Shown piece after piece: positions 43,427-52,136 of a DNA stretch of 64,000 bases. The position numbers and the translations under genes are program-made. Location of the stretch: positions 124,001-188,000 of the forward strand of contig NZ_SEWF01000003.1 in NCBI RefSeq assembly GCF_004168285.1. Direction: 5' to 3'. The first letter of the stretch is position 1. Every line of letters starts with the position of its first letter. The notes under the pieces were generated by a model. The model was not told the origin of the DNA and searched no databases. It was given only the letters and a program-made list of their open reading frames with translations. This stretch comes from Emticicia agri (lineage in GTDB: Bacteria > Bacteroidota > Bacteroidia > Cytophagales > Spirosomataceae).

Positions 43427-44899
43427 ATGAAGAAAATTGATTTTTTGGTTATAAAGTCCTTCATCGGACCGTTTATATTAACTACCTGTGTGGTAGTTTT
43501 TATTTTTTTAATGCGTTTCCTGATGCTTTATTTTAACGATTTCGTAGGTAAAGATTTAGGTTATGATATTTTTGCCAAGCTTTTTGTTTATTTTTCTCTC
43601 ATTACCGTACCAATTTCTCTTCCATTAGCTACCCTTCTTGCTTCCTTAATGTGTTTTGGCAATTTGGGCGAACATTCAGAACTCACAGCCATCAAGGCTT
43701 CGGGTATTCCTATTTCAAGGGTTCTTTTACCTACCTTAATTTTTGCTTTGGGGGTCAGCATTTTCTCTTTTTGGTTCAATAATAAGGTAAGTCCCTGGGC
43801 AAATCTGAAAGGATATAGTTTGCTATATGATGTAAAAACAACTAAGGTAACACTCAATATTAAAGATGGCATTTTTTATGGTGAATTGCCCGGATACAAA
43901 ATTAAAGTATTAAAAAAATATCCTGATGGAAAAACCCTTAAAGGTGTAACTATTTATAATCATACCACCAACGAAGGTAATATTAATGTAACATTGGCCG
44001 ACTCTGGTAAAATGTATACGATGATGGATAATAATTATCTGGTTTTCGAACTCTATAATGGTATCAATTACATGGATTACAGAAACAATCCGGGTGGAAA
44101 TTATAATGAAACTCAGTTTGTAAAAAATTCTTTTAAAAAGAACAGACTTGTTTTTGCCCTTGAATCATTTGGCATGAAAAGAACTGACGAATCGCAGTTT
44201 AAATATCATGAATACATGAAAGATGTTTCAGACCTTTCAAAGCAGGTAGATTCAATTCATAAAGAAATTGCCATGTCCAAGAAGGTTCAACTGGGTTCAA
44301 TGGATCAATTTTATAACCATCATCTAAAAAAAATCATTAAAGATACTTCAAGTAAAAGGATAATATTACCGGGAAAGTGGGTAGATAAACGAATGAACAC
44401 CCTACATGAAGACTCGAAACTGATGGAATCATTTGAAACAGCTTTTCAACAGGCTAAAAGTGTTCAGGACCATTACAAAACAAATGTTGATATTCAGAAA
44501 AGCAAAATAAAAGATGCTAACAGGGCAGACGTAGAGCGCTGGCATAAATATACAATGGCATTTGCCTGTTTTGTTATGTTTCTCATTGGTTCATCGTTGG
44601 GGTCCATTATTAAAAAAGGTGGTTTTGGCATGCCTGTCTTACTTTCAATCACCTTTTTTATTTTGATGTATGTGCTGATGCAATTGGGAGATAAATATGC
44701 CAAAGAGAGTATCTGGTATGTAATCGTAGGGGTTTGGATGCCCGATACAGTTTTATTAGGCTTCGGTATTTATTTCTTATATAAAGCCACCAATGATGCC
44801 CGATTGTTTGATAGCGACATTTACGATGTTTATTTAGATAAATTTAAAGTTTTCCTGAATAAAAAATTCAAGAAAAAAAGCCAACTCGAAACCACTTAA
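43427..44899 (+). CDS. LptF/LptG (YjgP/YjgQ) family lipopolysaccharide export permease
   Basis: About 490 residues with three membrane helices at the N-terminus (SFIGPFILTTCVVVFIFLMR and the next two), a large periplasmic beta-jellyroll segment (about 115-380) and three helices at the C-terminus. This is the layout of LptF/LptG, which with LptB extracts LPS from the inner membrane toward the Lpt bridge. The longest frame begins 18 codons earlier with TTG, but MKKIDFLVIKSF is the better start because the first helix follows at once. The other permease and lptB are not in the window. The family call is firm; LptF or LptG cannot be separated here. Confidence 0.88.
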   Translation: MKKIDFLVIKSFIGPFILTTCVVVFIFLMRFLMLYFNDFVGKDLGYDIFAKLFVYFSLITVPISLPLATLLASLMCFGNLGEHSELTAIKASGIPISRVLLPTLIFALGVSIFSFWFNNKVSPWANLKGYSLLYDVKTTKVTLNIKDGIFYGELPGYKIKVLKKYPDGKTLKGVTIYNHTTNEGNINVTLADSGKMYTMMDNNYLVFELYNGINYMDYRNNPGGNYNETQFVKNSFKKNRLVFALESFGMKRTDESQFKYHEYMKDVSDLSKQVDSIHKEIAMSKKVQLGSMDQFYNHHLKKIIKDTSSKRIILPGKWVDKRMNTLHEDSKLMESFETAFQQAKSVQDHYKTNVDIQKSKIKDANRADVERWHKYTMAFACFVMFLIGSSLGSIIKKGGFGMPVLLSITFFILMYVLMQLGDKYAKESIWYVIVGVWMPDTVLLGFGIYFLYKATNDARLFDSDIYDVYLDKFKVFLNKKFKKKSQLETT

Positions 44900-44928
44900 A
44901 ACCTGTTTATGGTTACTGAATAAGCAAT

Positions 44929-45570
44929 CTAAAGAGGATTAATCTCTAACTGTGTGCCTACATTGATATTTTTATCTATCAAATCAACAATCGTTTGAAA
45001 ATCCTCTTCATTCTCGGCATAATTCAGATTATTGACATCTATAATCAATAATTTCCCATGCGTGTAGAGGTTCACGAAATCCTCATACAAAACGTTTAAT
45101 TTAAGCAAATAATCAGGGTCAATATTTCTTTCAAAATCACGGTTACGTTTACTTATCTGCCGTTGCAGTTTTGGCAAATCAGCTCTCAGATAAATCATTA
45201 ATTCAGGGTGCGAAATAGCCTGCGTAATCGTATTGAACATACTTCTGTATGTCTGATAATCTGTTTCATTAAACTTGCCTGATTCGTATAAATTACGGGC
45301 AAAAATATAGGCATCTTCGTAAATCGAGCGATCCTGTATGATGGTTTTATCTTCTGCTAATTTTTTAATTTTCAAGACTTGTTCAAAGCGACTATTCAGA
45401 AAAAAAATCTGTAAGTGAAAAGCCCATTTCTCCATATCTTCATAAAACGGAGGCAGATAAGGATTACCTTCAACAGCTTCATATAGTACTTCCCATCCGT
45501 AATGCTCTGCTAATCTGGTTGCTAATGTCGTTTTTCCTGCACCTATATTTCCGGTAATCGCAATGTGCAT
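44929..45570 (-). CDS. deoxynucleoside kinase
   Basis: The 213-residue enzyme has the P-loop GNIGAGKTTLATRLAE, the substrate-binding EAVEGNPYLPPFY and WAFHLQIFFLNSRFEQ, and the catalytic IIQDRSIYEDAYIFA (DRS) motif with the LID arginines in ISKRNRDFERNID. It phosphorylates deoxynucleosides such as dA, dG or dC in the salvage path; the specificity cannot be read from sequence. The ATG at 45570 is taken as start since it directly precedes the P-loop strand (HIAITGNIGAG). Confidence 0.93.
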   Translation of the reverse strand: MHIAITGNIGAGKTTLATRLAEHYGWEVLYEAVEGNPYLPPFYEDMEKWAFHLQIFFLNSRFEQVLKIKKLAEDKTIIQDRSIYEDAYIFARNLYESGKFNETDYQTYRSMFNTITQAISHPELMIYLRADLPKLQRQISKRNRDFERNIDPDYLLKLNVLYEDFVNLYTHGKLLIIDVNNLNYAENEEDFQTIVDLIDKNINVGTQLEINPL

Positions 45571-45707
45571 CTAATGATAATTTAATTTTGATTGATTTTT
45601 TTTCAAAATAAACGCTAAAATGACTAAAATCATAGAACATCAAAAATAACTTTTGTAATTTTGCAGCGTTCAAATCAAGTCTGCGCCTTGAAATATTGGA
45701 TTTTATT

Positions 45708-46751
45708 ATGAAGACAGAAGAAAGAAAAACACAAATTACCTTACCGGAACAATCACAAAAAACTGAAACCGGAAAATATTCCGTATTACTCTATTATATA
45801 TACTCACCTATCGAAAACGTGGTTGAGTACCGTGATATTCATCACCAATACTGTATAGACAATCATCTATTAGGTCGCATAATTATCGCCCCCGAAGGGC
45901 TTAATGGAACAGTATCAGGACTGATAGAAGACTGCGAAAAGTATATGGCCTGGGTAAAATCAGACCCACGTTTTGCAACAGTTGACTTTAAGGTTGAAAA
46001 TTATCCTTCTCATACTTTTGCTAAATTGTATGTAAGAATAAAAAAGGAAATTGTCCATTCTGAATTACCCGTTAATCCCTTAGAGAGAACCGGAAAGCAT
46101 TTAGAGCCAAAAGAATTCAAAGAAATTCTTCAGAATGACCCAGATGTGGTTTTAGTAGATATGCGGTCAAACTACGAGCACTCGGTTGGAAAATTTAAAG
46201 GAGCAATTACCTTTGATATGGAAAACCTGCGTGAGTTACCTGGCCACATGAATGAAATTGAGCATCTGAAAAACAAAAAAGTAATCACCTATTGTACCGG
46301 AGGAATTAAGTGCGAAAAGGCCAGTGCCTATTTATTGTCTCAGGGCTTTACAGATGTTTACCAGTTGCATGGTGGCATTATTAAATATGGTTTGGAAGAA
46401 AATGGTGAAAATTTTGATGGTAAATGCTATGTATTTGATAATCGCCTGACTACTGAAGTGAATAAGGTAAATCCGGAAGTAATTTCTAAATGCCATGTTT
46501 GCGGTACAATATGTGACAGAATGGTTAACTGTGCTAATTCTGACTGTAATGAGCATGTGCCAATCTGTGAAAAATGTGGTGAGGAATTAGAGGGTGCGTG
46601 TTCGGTGAGTTGTAAAGAAAACCCAAGAAAACGGGTCTATGACGGAACAGGATATTATTCCAAAACAACCGAAGGCTATAAACCTGAAATTGCTTTCAGA
46701 ACACGTAAAAACACCAAAAATTTGCATATTGTTGAAAATCTTGGTTTATAA
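45708..46751 (+). CDS. trhO: tRNA uridine(34) hydroxylase TrhO (rhodanese-related)
   Basis: TrhO (YceA) hydroxylates uridine 34 of certain tRNAs in an oxygen-dependent way. The 347 residues show an N-terminal acylphosphatase-like domain (LLGRIIIAPEGLNGTVSG), then a rhodanese domain with active-site loop CTGGIKCEKA, and a Cys-rich C-terminal zinc segment (CHVCGTICDRMVNCANSDC). The ATG at 45708 is used rather than the upstream TTG. A -7 match TAATTTTG lies at 45656-45663, which fits that start. Some homologues in other genomes carry the Cys-rich tail too, so it is not unusual. Confidence 0.94.
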   Translation: MKTEERKTQITLPEQSQKTETGKYSVLLYYIYSPIENVVEYRDIHHQYCIDNHLLGRIIIAPEGLNGTVSGLIEDCEKYMAWVKSDPRFATVDFKVENYPSHTFAKLYVRIKKEIVHSELPVNPLERTGKHLEPKEFKEILQNDPDVVLVDMRSNYEHSVGKFKGAITFDMENLRELPGHMNEIEHLKNKKVITYCTGGIKCEKASAYLLSQGFTDVYQLHGGIIKYGLEENGENFDGKCYVFDNRLTTEVNKVNPEVISKCHVCGTICDRMVNCANSDCNEHVPICEKCGEELEGACSVSCKENPRKRVYDGTGYYSKTTEGYKPEIAFRTRKNTKNLHIVENLGL

Positions 46752-46773
46752 CCCTTGACTTTTCAAAACTTTG

Positions 46774-46814
46774 CCTCAATTCAATTTATGATTAGATTGA
46801 TTTGAGGTATTTTT
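46774..46814 (+). terminator. terminator of trhO
   Basis: 12-bp arms (46774-46785 with 46796-46807, one mismatch), 10-nt loop and a following ATTTTT run, 23 bp after the trhO stop. It overlaps the -7 element of the next gene. Confidence 0.6.
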
Positions 46815-46815
46815 G
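46808..46815 (+). promoter_or_regulatory. -7 element for the YdeI-like gene
   Basis: TATTTTTG at 46808-46815 matches TAnnTTTG. It overlaps the most upstream possible TTG start (46813) and so favours the ATG at 46846. Confidence 0.45.
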
Positions 46816-46845
46816 TATTTGATAAAACACCTGATAGTTAACTTT

Positions 46846-47400
46846 ATGGAACCTAAATTTTTTACTCATCAATCTGATTTCCGCCAATGGTTAGAAGAAA
46901 ATTATAAGAAAGAAAAAGAGATAGTGGTTGGCTATTATAAGGTTAATTCAGGTAAGCCGAGTCTTACCTGGTCGCAATCGGTTGATGAAGCCTTGTGCTT
47001 TGGATGGATTGATGGCATCAGAAGATCCATTGATGCTGATAGCTATTGTATCCGTTTTACTCCTCGTAAACCTACAAGTATCTGGAGTTCAGTAAATATC
47101 AAAAAGATGGAAGAAATGATTCCGAAAGGTTTGGTAAAGGAAGCAGGATTGCTGGCATATGAAAAAAGGAAAGATAATAAATCTAACATTTATGTATATG
47201 AGCAGGACGAATTGGCATTTACTCAGGCGATGGAACATAACTTTAAATCCCATTCTAAAGCATGGGATTTTTTTCAGAAACAACCGCCTTACTACAAAAA
47301 ACAAATGACAGGATGGGTTATTAGTGCCAAACAGGAAACTACTCAATTAGCAAGATTAAAAAAACTAATAGAAGCAAGCGAAGATGGCAAAAGATTATAG
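46846..47400 (+). CDS. YdeI/OmpD-associated family protein
   Basis: A 184-residue cytoplasmic protein. FWLEENYKKEKEIVVGYYK-like start (EKEIVVGYYKVNSGKPSLTW), then VDEALCFGWIDGIRRSID and FTPRKPTSIWSSVNIKK, are the hallmarks of the YdeI family. A C-terminal helical part (LARLKKLIEASEDGKRL) is the 'bacteriocin-protection' tail of these proteins. Their biochemical role is unknown; some have been tied to antimicrobial-peptide resistance. The stop overlaps the end of the convergent GNAT gene by 6 bp. Confidence 0.88.
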   Translation: MEPKFFTHQSDFRQWLEENYKKEKEIVVGYYKVNSGKPSLTWSQSVDEALCFGWIDGIRRSIDADSYCIRFTPRKPTSIWSSVNIKKMEEMIPKGLVKEAGLLAYEKRKDNKSNIYVYEQDELAFTQAMEHNFKSHSKAWDFFQKQPPYYKKQMTGWVISAKQETTQLARLKKLIEASEDGKRL

Positions 47401-47904
47401 TCTCTTTCGCATCACATAATCGTTCATAAAATATTCACCAATAGGTATATCCTCTTCTGCCATAACCTCAAAGCCCATTCTCTCATAAAATTGTTTGGCT
47501 TTATTATATCTATTCACATTCAAATCAAGCCACAACCCTCCTACTTGCTGCAATCGATTTTCAACTTCAACTAATAATTTCTTTCCTAATCCGCCTCCCT
47601 GAAATTCAGGATTCAAATAAAGTTTATTTAGTTTATAGATTTTTTCATCAGCATCTTTTATCGAATATGAGGCAAATGCAACCGGGGTATTTTCTTTATC
47701 TTTTTCGGTAATATGCTGTATAACAAATACCTGACCGCTATTCATCTGTTCACCTAAACCTTCGGGGCTGTAAATCAAGTCAAACATATATTGAGGCTGT
47801 TCCTTTCCTAATATTGGTTCATAGGTAGAAAACCATGTTTTTTGCGCAATTTCTCGAATAATTGAAATGTCGTCAATGGTTGCGTACCTATAGGTCAGAT
47901 TCAT
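47395..47904 (-). CDS. GNAT-family N-acetyltransferase
   Basis: A 169-residue acetyltransferase: LTYRYATIDDISIIREIAQK at the N-terminus, KLYLNPEFQGGGLGKKLL with the acetyl-CoA loop (QGGGLGK), and NRYNKAKQFYERMGFEV at the end are the GNAT motifs A and B. The substrate is not predictable. The start at 47904 is preferred to the one at 47946 because an exact -7 element TATATTTG (47932-47925) lies between them. Confidence 0.9.
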   Translation of the reverse strand: MNLTYRYATIDDISIIREIAQKTWFSTYEPILGKEQPQYMFDLIYSPEGLGEQMNSGQVFVIQHITEKDKENTPVAFASYSIKDADEKIYKLNKLYLNPEFQGGGLGKKLLVEVENRLQQVGGLWLDLNVNRYNKAKQFYERMGFEVMAEEDIPIGEYFMNDYVMRKRL

Positions 47905-47924
47905 GTAGTAAAGAATTTTCTTTG

Positions 47925-47932
47925 CAAATATA
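47925..47932 (-). promoter_or_regulatory. -7 element of the GNAT gene
   Basis: TATATTTG on the minus strand, between the two possible start codons of the GNAT gene; it supports the internal one. No -33 TTTG at the right distance. Confidence 0.45.
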
Positions 47933-48032
47933 AACTCTGCTAACATAACATTTTGTTAATTTGCATAAAATTTCTAACCTTCTGTAAGCTAATTCCTGCA
48001 TACTTGAACTTGGCATTCTTTAAAAACCAATT

Positions 48033-48800
48033 ATGAAACCACTTATTTTAGTAACAAACGATGATGGTATAACCTCAAAAGGAATTTCTGTTTTAATTGA
48101 GGTAGTTAAAACTTTAGGAGATGTTTTTGTAGTGGCTCCTGACAGCCCCAATTCGGGTATGGGTCACGCAATTACAGTAGATAGTACAATTCATATAAAA
48201 AAGTCTAAAATTTTTAAAGACATAGAAGCTTATGAGTGTTCGGGCACACCTGCAGATTGTGTAAAATTAGCAAAACATCATTTTCTAAGAGGCAGAAAAA
48301 TTGACCTCGTGGTGAGCGGTATTAATCACGGAATGAATGCTTCGGTTTCAGTTCTTTACTCAGGTACTATGTCGGCAGCAGTTGAGGCTTCCATTGAAGG
48401 AATTCCTGCTATAGGTTTTTCATTAAACGATTTTCGTTATGATGCTGATTTCAGGCATGTTAAACGGTACCTGAAGCGAATTGTCGAAAAATCTCTAAAA
48501 AATGGTGTTCCTCCTCATATCGCATTAAATGTAAACTTTCCGGCTAAATCAGATAAGCCAATAAAAGGAATAAAAATTTGTCGTCAGACCAACGGATATT
48601 GGCGAGAAGAATTTGATGCACGGACTGACTTATACGGAAGACCTTACTTCTGGATGGGTGGAGATTTCGTAAATCGTGAACCAGAGAGTGAGGATACAGA
48701 TATTTGGGCAATGGAAAATAATTATGTGGCTATTGTTCCTGTTCAATATGACAGAACAGCATATCCAGAGATTAAATCCTTAAAAAAATGGAAATTATAA
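48033..48800 (+). CDS. surE: 5'/3'-nucleotidase SurE
   Basis: SurE removes phosphate from nucleoside monophosphates. The 255 residues contain VTNDDGITSKGI at the start (metal ligands Asp-Asp), APDSPNSGMGHAIT, SGTPADCVKLA, SGINHGMNASVSVLYSGTMSAA and LNVNFP, all family motifs. The length is standard. It is divergent from the GNAT gene (128 bp between coding starts). Confidence 0.96.
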   Translation: MKPLILVTNDDGITSKGISVLIEVVKTLGDVFVVAPDSPNSGMGHAITVDSTIHIKKSKIFKDIEAYECSGTPADCVKLAKHHFLRGRKIDLVVSGINHGMNASVSVLYSGTMSAAVEASIEGIPAIGFSLNDFRYDADFRHVKRYLKRIVEKSLKNGVPPHIALNVNFPAKSDKPIKGIKICRQTNGYWREEFDARTDLYGRPYFWMGGDFVNREPESEDTDIWAMENNYVAIVPVQYDRTAYPEIKSLKKWKL

Positions 48801-48913
48801 ACAGGCATATATAGGATTTCCCGGAATTATTTAACAACTTTAGTTAATAATCTTTCAATATTTAGCTAAAGGTCGTGCTGTTTGCAATTCACCTACTAAA
48901 GATTTATTAATAT

Positions 48914-50476
48914 ATGGCAGTCTTAGGAAGTTTATTAAAAGGAGGTATAAAATTTACGAGTACATTACAAAAGATAAGAAGAGTTAAACCGCTGAAATGG
49001 CAGAAAAAAGCTTTTACAAAATTAATAGCCAAAGCAAGATATACTCAATTTGGTGAAAAGTATCATTTTGATGAAATATTAAGTACCGCTATTTTTGAAA
49101 AAGGCACGGAATTTTACAGCAAGTTTCAAGAATTAGTTCCTATTTACGACTATAATAAAATTTATGACGAATGGTGGTATAAGGCACGTAATGGCGAAAA
49201 AAATGTTTGTTGGCCTGGTCGTATAAAATACTTTGCTTTAAGTTCAGGCACTTCAGATGCCGCTTCGAAAGCAATTCCGGTTACCAAAGATATGATTAAG
49301 GCTATTCAAAGAACCAGTATTAATCAGATTATTTCTTTAGGTCATTATAATAAGTTACCCTCAAATATCTACGAGACTGGGTACCTGATGCTGGGTGGAA
49401 GTACAGCACTTAACGAGGTAGATTCGCACTATGAAGGAGATTTAAGTGGTATCACTACAGGAACATTACCTTTCTGGTTTCAGAATTTTTATAAACCTGG
49501 ACAAAAGATAGCAGCCGAACGCAACTGGGGCAACAAGCTTGAAGAAATTACAGAAAATGCCAAAAACTGGGATATTGGTTTTTTAGCCGGTGTACCAGCA
49601 TGGCATACCATTCTCCTTGAAAAAATCATCAAGCGTTATAATCTTAAAAATATTCATGAATTGTGGCCTAATCTAACAGCCTTTGCATGGGGCGGCGTTT
49701 CCTTGGAGCCTTATAAACAAGGTCTGGAAAGGTTGTTTGGCAAACCAGTTATTTATATTGAAACCTACATGGCCTCTGAAGGTTTTCTCGCTTACCAAGA
49801 CCGACCTGATGGAAATTTAAGATTAGTACTTAATCAAGGCCTTTTTTTTGAATTTATTCCTTTCAATGAAAACAACTTTGATGAGGATGGAAATCTTGTT
49901 GCAAAACCTCAGACCCTGATGGTACATCAGGTAGAAGAAGACATTGATTATGCTCTATTGATTTCTACGTGCGCAGGAGCGTGGAGGTATCTGATTGGTG
50001 ATACAGTAAAATTCACCAACAAAAACCGGGCAGAAATAAAAATTACAGGTAGAACCAAGCATTTTCTGAGTTTATGTGGAGAGCATCTATCGGTTGATAA
50101 TATGAATAATGCGATTGAATTGGTTTCTAAAGATTTAGGTATTGATATTCGAGAATTTACTGTTTTAGGCATTAAACATCCCCCGTTATTTGCTCATCAA
50201 TGGTATGTGGCAACCGATGATAAAGTTGATGAAAAGCAACTGTGCGAGCTAATAGATAAAAAGCTATTTGAACTCAACGATGATTATGCCGTTGAAAGAG
50301 GACACGCACTAAGGAATGTTTTCTTAAAAGTTCTGCCAACCAAGGCATTTTATGATTGGATGAAACATAAAGGTAAAGAAGGCGGACAACATAAATTCCC
50401 GAGGGTTCTCAAAGGAAAATTAGTTGATGAGTGGCAAGATTTTATTAAAAAGAATTATGAAAAGGTTGGGGTTTAA
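48914..50476 (+). CDS. GH3-family (auxin-responsive-promoter-like) acyl-adenylate/amide synthetase
   Basis: The 520-residue protein belongs to the bacterial GH3 branch of the acyl-activating enzyme fold, with the nucleotide motif ALSSGTSDAASKAIPVT, the YMASEGFLAYQ strand, and GRTKHFLSLCGEHLSVDNM at the C-terminal domain. In plants GH3 enzymes join amino acids to hormones; the bacterial substrate is unknown. The last codons form part of a terminator stem: the stop TAA (50474-50476) sits in the hairpin loop. Confidence 0.88.
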   Translation: MAVLGSLLKGGIKFTSTLQKIRRVKPLKWQKKAFTKLIAKARYTQFGEKYHFDEILSTAIFEKGTEFYSKFQELVPIYDYNKIYDEWWYKARNGEKNVCWPGRIKYFALSSGTSDAASKAIPVTKDMIKAIQRTSINQIISLGHYNKLPSNIYETGYLMLGGSTALNEVDSHYEGDLSGITTGTLPFWFQNFYKPGQKIAAERNWGNKLEEITENAKNWDIGFLAGVPAWHTILLEKIIKRYNLKNIHELWPNLTAFAWGGVSLEPYKQGLERLFGKPVIYIETYMASEGFLAYQDRPDGNLRLVLNQGLFFEFIPFNENNFDEDGNLVAKPQTLMVHQVEEDIDYALLISTCAGAWRYLIGDTVKFTNKNRAEIKITGRTKHFLSLCGEHLSVDNMNNAIELVSKDLGIDIREFTVLGIKHPPLFAHQWYVATDDKVDEKQLCELIDKKLFELNDDYAVERGHALRNVFLKVLPTKAFYDWMKHKGKEGGQHKFPRVLKGKLVDEWQDFIKKNYEKVGV

Positions 50477-50493
50477 CCCCAACCTTTATTTTT
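50461..50493. terminator. bidirectional terminator overlapping the GH3 stop codon
   Basis: A perfect 11-bp GC-containing stem (50461-50471 with 50477-50487), 5-nt loop and a following T-run on the plus strand, with A-rich sequence for the minus strand. It overlaps the ends of both convergent genes. Confidence 0.85.
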
Positions 50494-52015
50494 TCTTATA
50501 AACATCATCACTTACCTCGTTAGGCTTTGCTTTCAGAAATTCTGCTATTTGCTGCTCTGTCATTCCTAAATCTACTTTTAAATCAGGCAAATTTTTCTTT
50601 AACGCCTCTACACCTTTAGGGGTTACTTCGGTTTTCCACAAATACAGTTTTTTAAGATTTTTTAAAGAAGCAAGTTGCTTAATACCAGCATCTGAAACTT
50701 TTGTACCTATAAGGTTGAGGTATTCCAGATTAGTTAATTTGCCTAACTGATTTAACCCTTGGTCGGTAATCTTGGTTTGTTCCAGATGTAACCTTGTTAA
50801 ATTAGTTAATTTTACTACCTCTGCTAAACCCTTATCTGTAATCTGGGTATCGCTCAACCTCAGCCAGAGTGTCTGGTCCTGTACTTTCGAAATTCCGGTT
50901 ATCTGGTCGTCAGTAAGTTTTGAATTATTAATATAACTGATTTCTACAAAATTATTATTCTGCGCAAAGGGCAAAATCAAGGCTCCTGATTTTTTCAATT
51001 CTACTAATATATTATCATTTATAGGTGATGTAGAACCACTCAGAATTTTTTCTTCTATCACAAACTTATCCTGTTGAACTCCTTTAGTTTGTTGAGTATT
51101 AACAGAATCTCCAACTCCCAAACTTGCCAGTACAGGCTTAATTGCATCAGTAACTGTTACTTGAGAAACTTTCTTATCAAAAGGGACACCTTGTTCAATC
51201 CACCATTTCATTAAAGCCAATTCATTTTCAGTAATCTGAATTTTGCCTTTAGGTGGCATATGGTCATCATCTGATTCCGGCAAAAGTATCCTTTTGATAA
51301 ACTCACTTCCCTCAACGTTATTAGCTTCAAAAATAGCACCATGCTTCCCTCCTTTTTTCAATAAATCTATTTCATCCATTCTCAACTCACCTTTCATTTT
51401 ATTGGCATTGTGGCAGGATTCACACTTCTGTTTAAAAATAGGCCGGATAATATCCTGATAAACCATTGCTTCATTGATATTCTGAATTTTAGGCTTATCG
51501 GTTAAACTTTCTGATTCTTTTTCAGTTTTTTCGGGCATTCCCAACCAGGCTCTGAAAGGTTGTGGAGTGTTATCAGTGAGGTAAGTTTCACCATGCGTCA
51601 GGTTGCCTCCATGATGGCCTGCCACCATCATCAAAATCAAAGATAAAATCAGAGCAGGGGCATAAAGTATTTTATTAACCCCTATTCTTTCATTCAGATA
51701 TGTGTTTTTAGCCAACCATGCTACCCAACAGAAAACTGCTAACCATATACCCTGTATTTTGTGTTCTTCAAGCATTTCATCGTTGTAGCCCCCTTCTAAT
51801 GATAAAAAGTATCCTGCAACACAGGCAAAAGTAGCACTAATCGCAGAAATAAATAATAGCACTCTGATTGTCTCCTGGCTGATAGTTAAGCGGCCGATGA
51901 TTTTTAAAAGTTCAAAAACGCCGACAACAATCAGGAAACCTATGGGTAAATGAACCAGAATTGGGTGGAAACGGCCAAAAAAAGAAGTCCACTCTGAAAT
52001 GGCAAGGATAGACAT
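50486..52015 (-). CDS. DUF2231-like membrane protein fused to cytochrome c and leucine-rich repeats
   Basis: About 509 residues in three parts. The N-terminus (about 1-140) has four membrane helices starting with FFGRFHPILVHLPIGFLIVV, a DUF2231/'FHPxxVHLPIG' domain. Residues about 190-290 form a c-type cytochrome domain with one heme motif CESCH and DHMPPKGKIQIT, as in Planctomycete/PSD1-type proteins. The C-terminal ~170 residues contain leucine-rich repeats (LTNLTRLHLEQTKITDQGL, LTNLEYLNLIGTKVSDAGI). It is probably an inner-membrane electron-transfer protein with a binding surface. The start at 52015 is preferred because a -7 element (52065-52058) lies upstream of it but downstream of the farther Met. 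Confidence 0.85.
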   Translation of the reverse strand: MSILAISEWTSFFGRFHPILVHLPIGFLIVVGVFELLKIIGRLTISQETIRVLLFISAISATFACVAGYFLSLEGGYNDEMLEEHKIQGIWLAVFCWVAWLAKNTYLNERIGVNKILYAPALILSLILMMVAGHHGGNLTHGETYLTDNTPQPFRAWLGMPEKTEKESESLTDKPKIQNINEAMVYQDIIRPIFKQKCESCHNANKMKGELRMDEIDLLKKGGKHGAIFEANNVEGSEFIKRILLPESDDDHMPPKGKIQITENELALMKWWIEQGVPFDKKVSQVTVTDAIKPVLASLGVGDSVNTQQTKGVQQDKFVIEEKILSGSTSPINDNILVELKKSGALILPFAQNNNFVEISYINNSKLTDDQITGISKVQDQTLWLRLSDTQITDKGLAEVVKLTNLTRLHLEQTKITDQGLNQLGKLTNLEYLNLIGTKVSDAGIKQLASLKNLKKLYLWKTEVTPKGVEALKKNLPDLKVDLGMTEQQIAEFLKAKPNEVSDDVYKKK

Positions 52016-52057
52016 TAAAAATGGATTTAAGGTTAATTTGTTAAGGTTGATTTTTCT

Positions 52058-52065
52058 CAAAGATA
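52058..52065 (-). promoter_or_regulatory. -7 element of the cytochrome/LRR gene
   Basis: TATCTTTG on the minus strand, exact TAnnTTTG, about 43 bp upstream of the preferred ATG; no proper -33 box. Confidence 0.5.
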
Positions 52066-52084
52066 CTAACAATCAGCATAAAAT

Positions 52085-52117
52085 AAAATAGCCAAAGTCT
52101 ATGACTTTGGCCATTTT
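52085..52117 (-). terminator. terminator of the susCD operon
   Basis: 15-bp arms (52085-52099 with 52103-52117, one G-U in the minus RNA), 3-nt loop, T-rich tail on the minus strand, 20 bp after the SusD stop. Confidence 0.85.
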
Positions 52118-52136
52118 AAAATATTGAGCTTATTTA

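Noticed and set aside
44898-44907. Second copy of the palindromic element near the LptF/G stop codon
   Set aside because: Only 10 bases of the terminal repeat match and no opposite arm follows, so it is not counted as another element.
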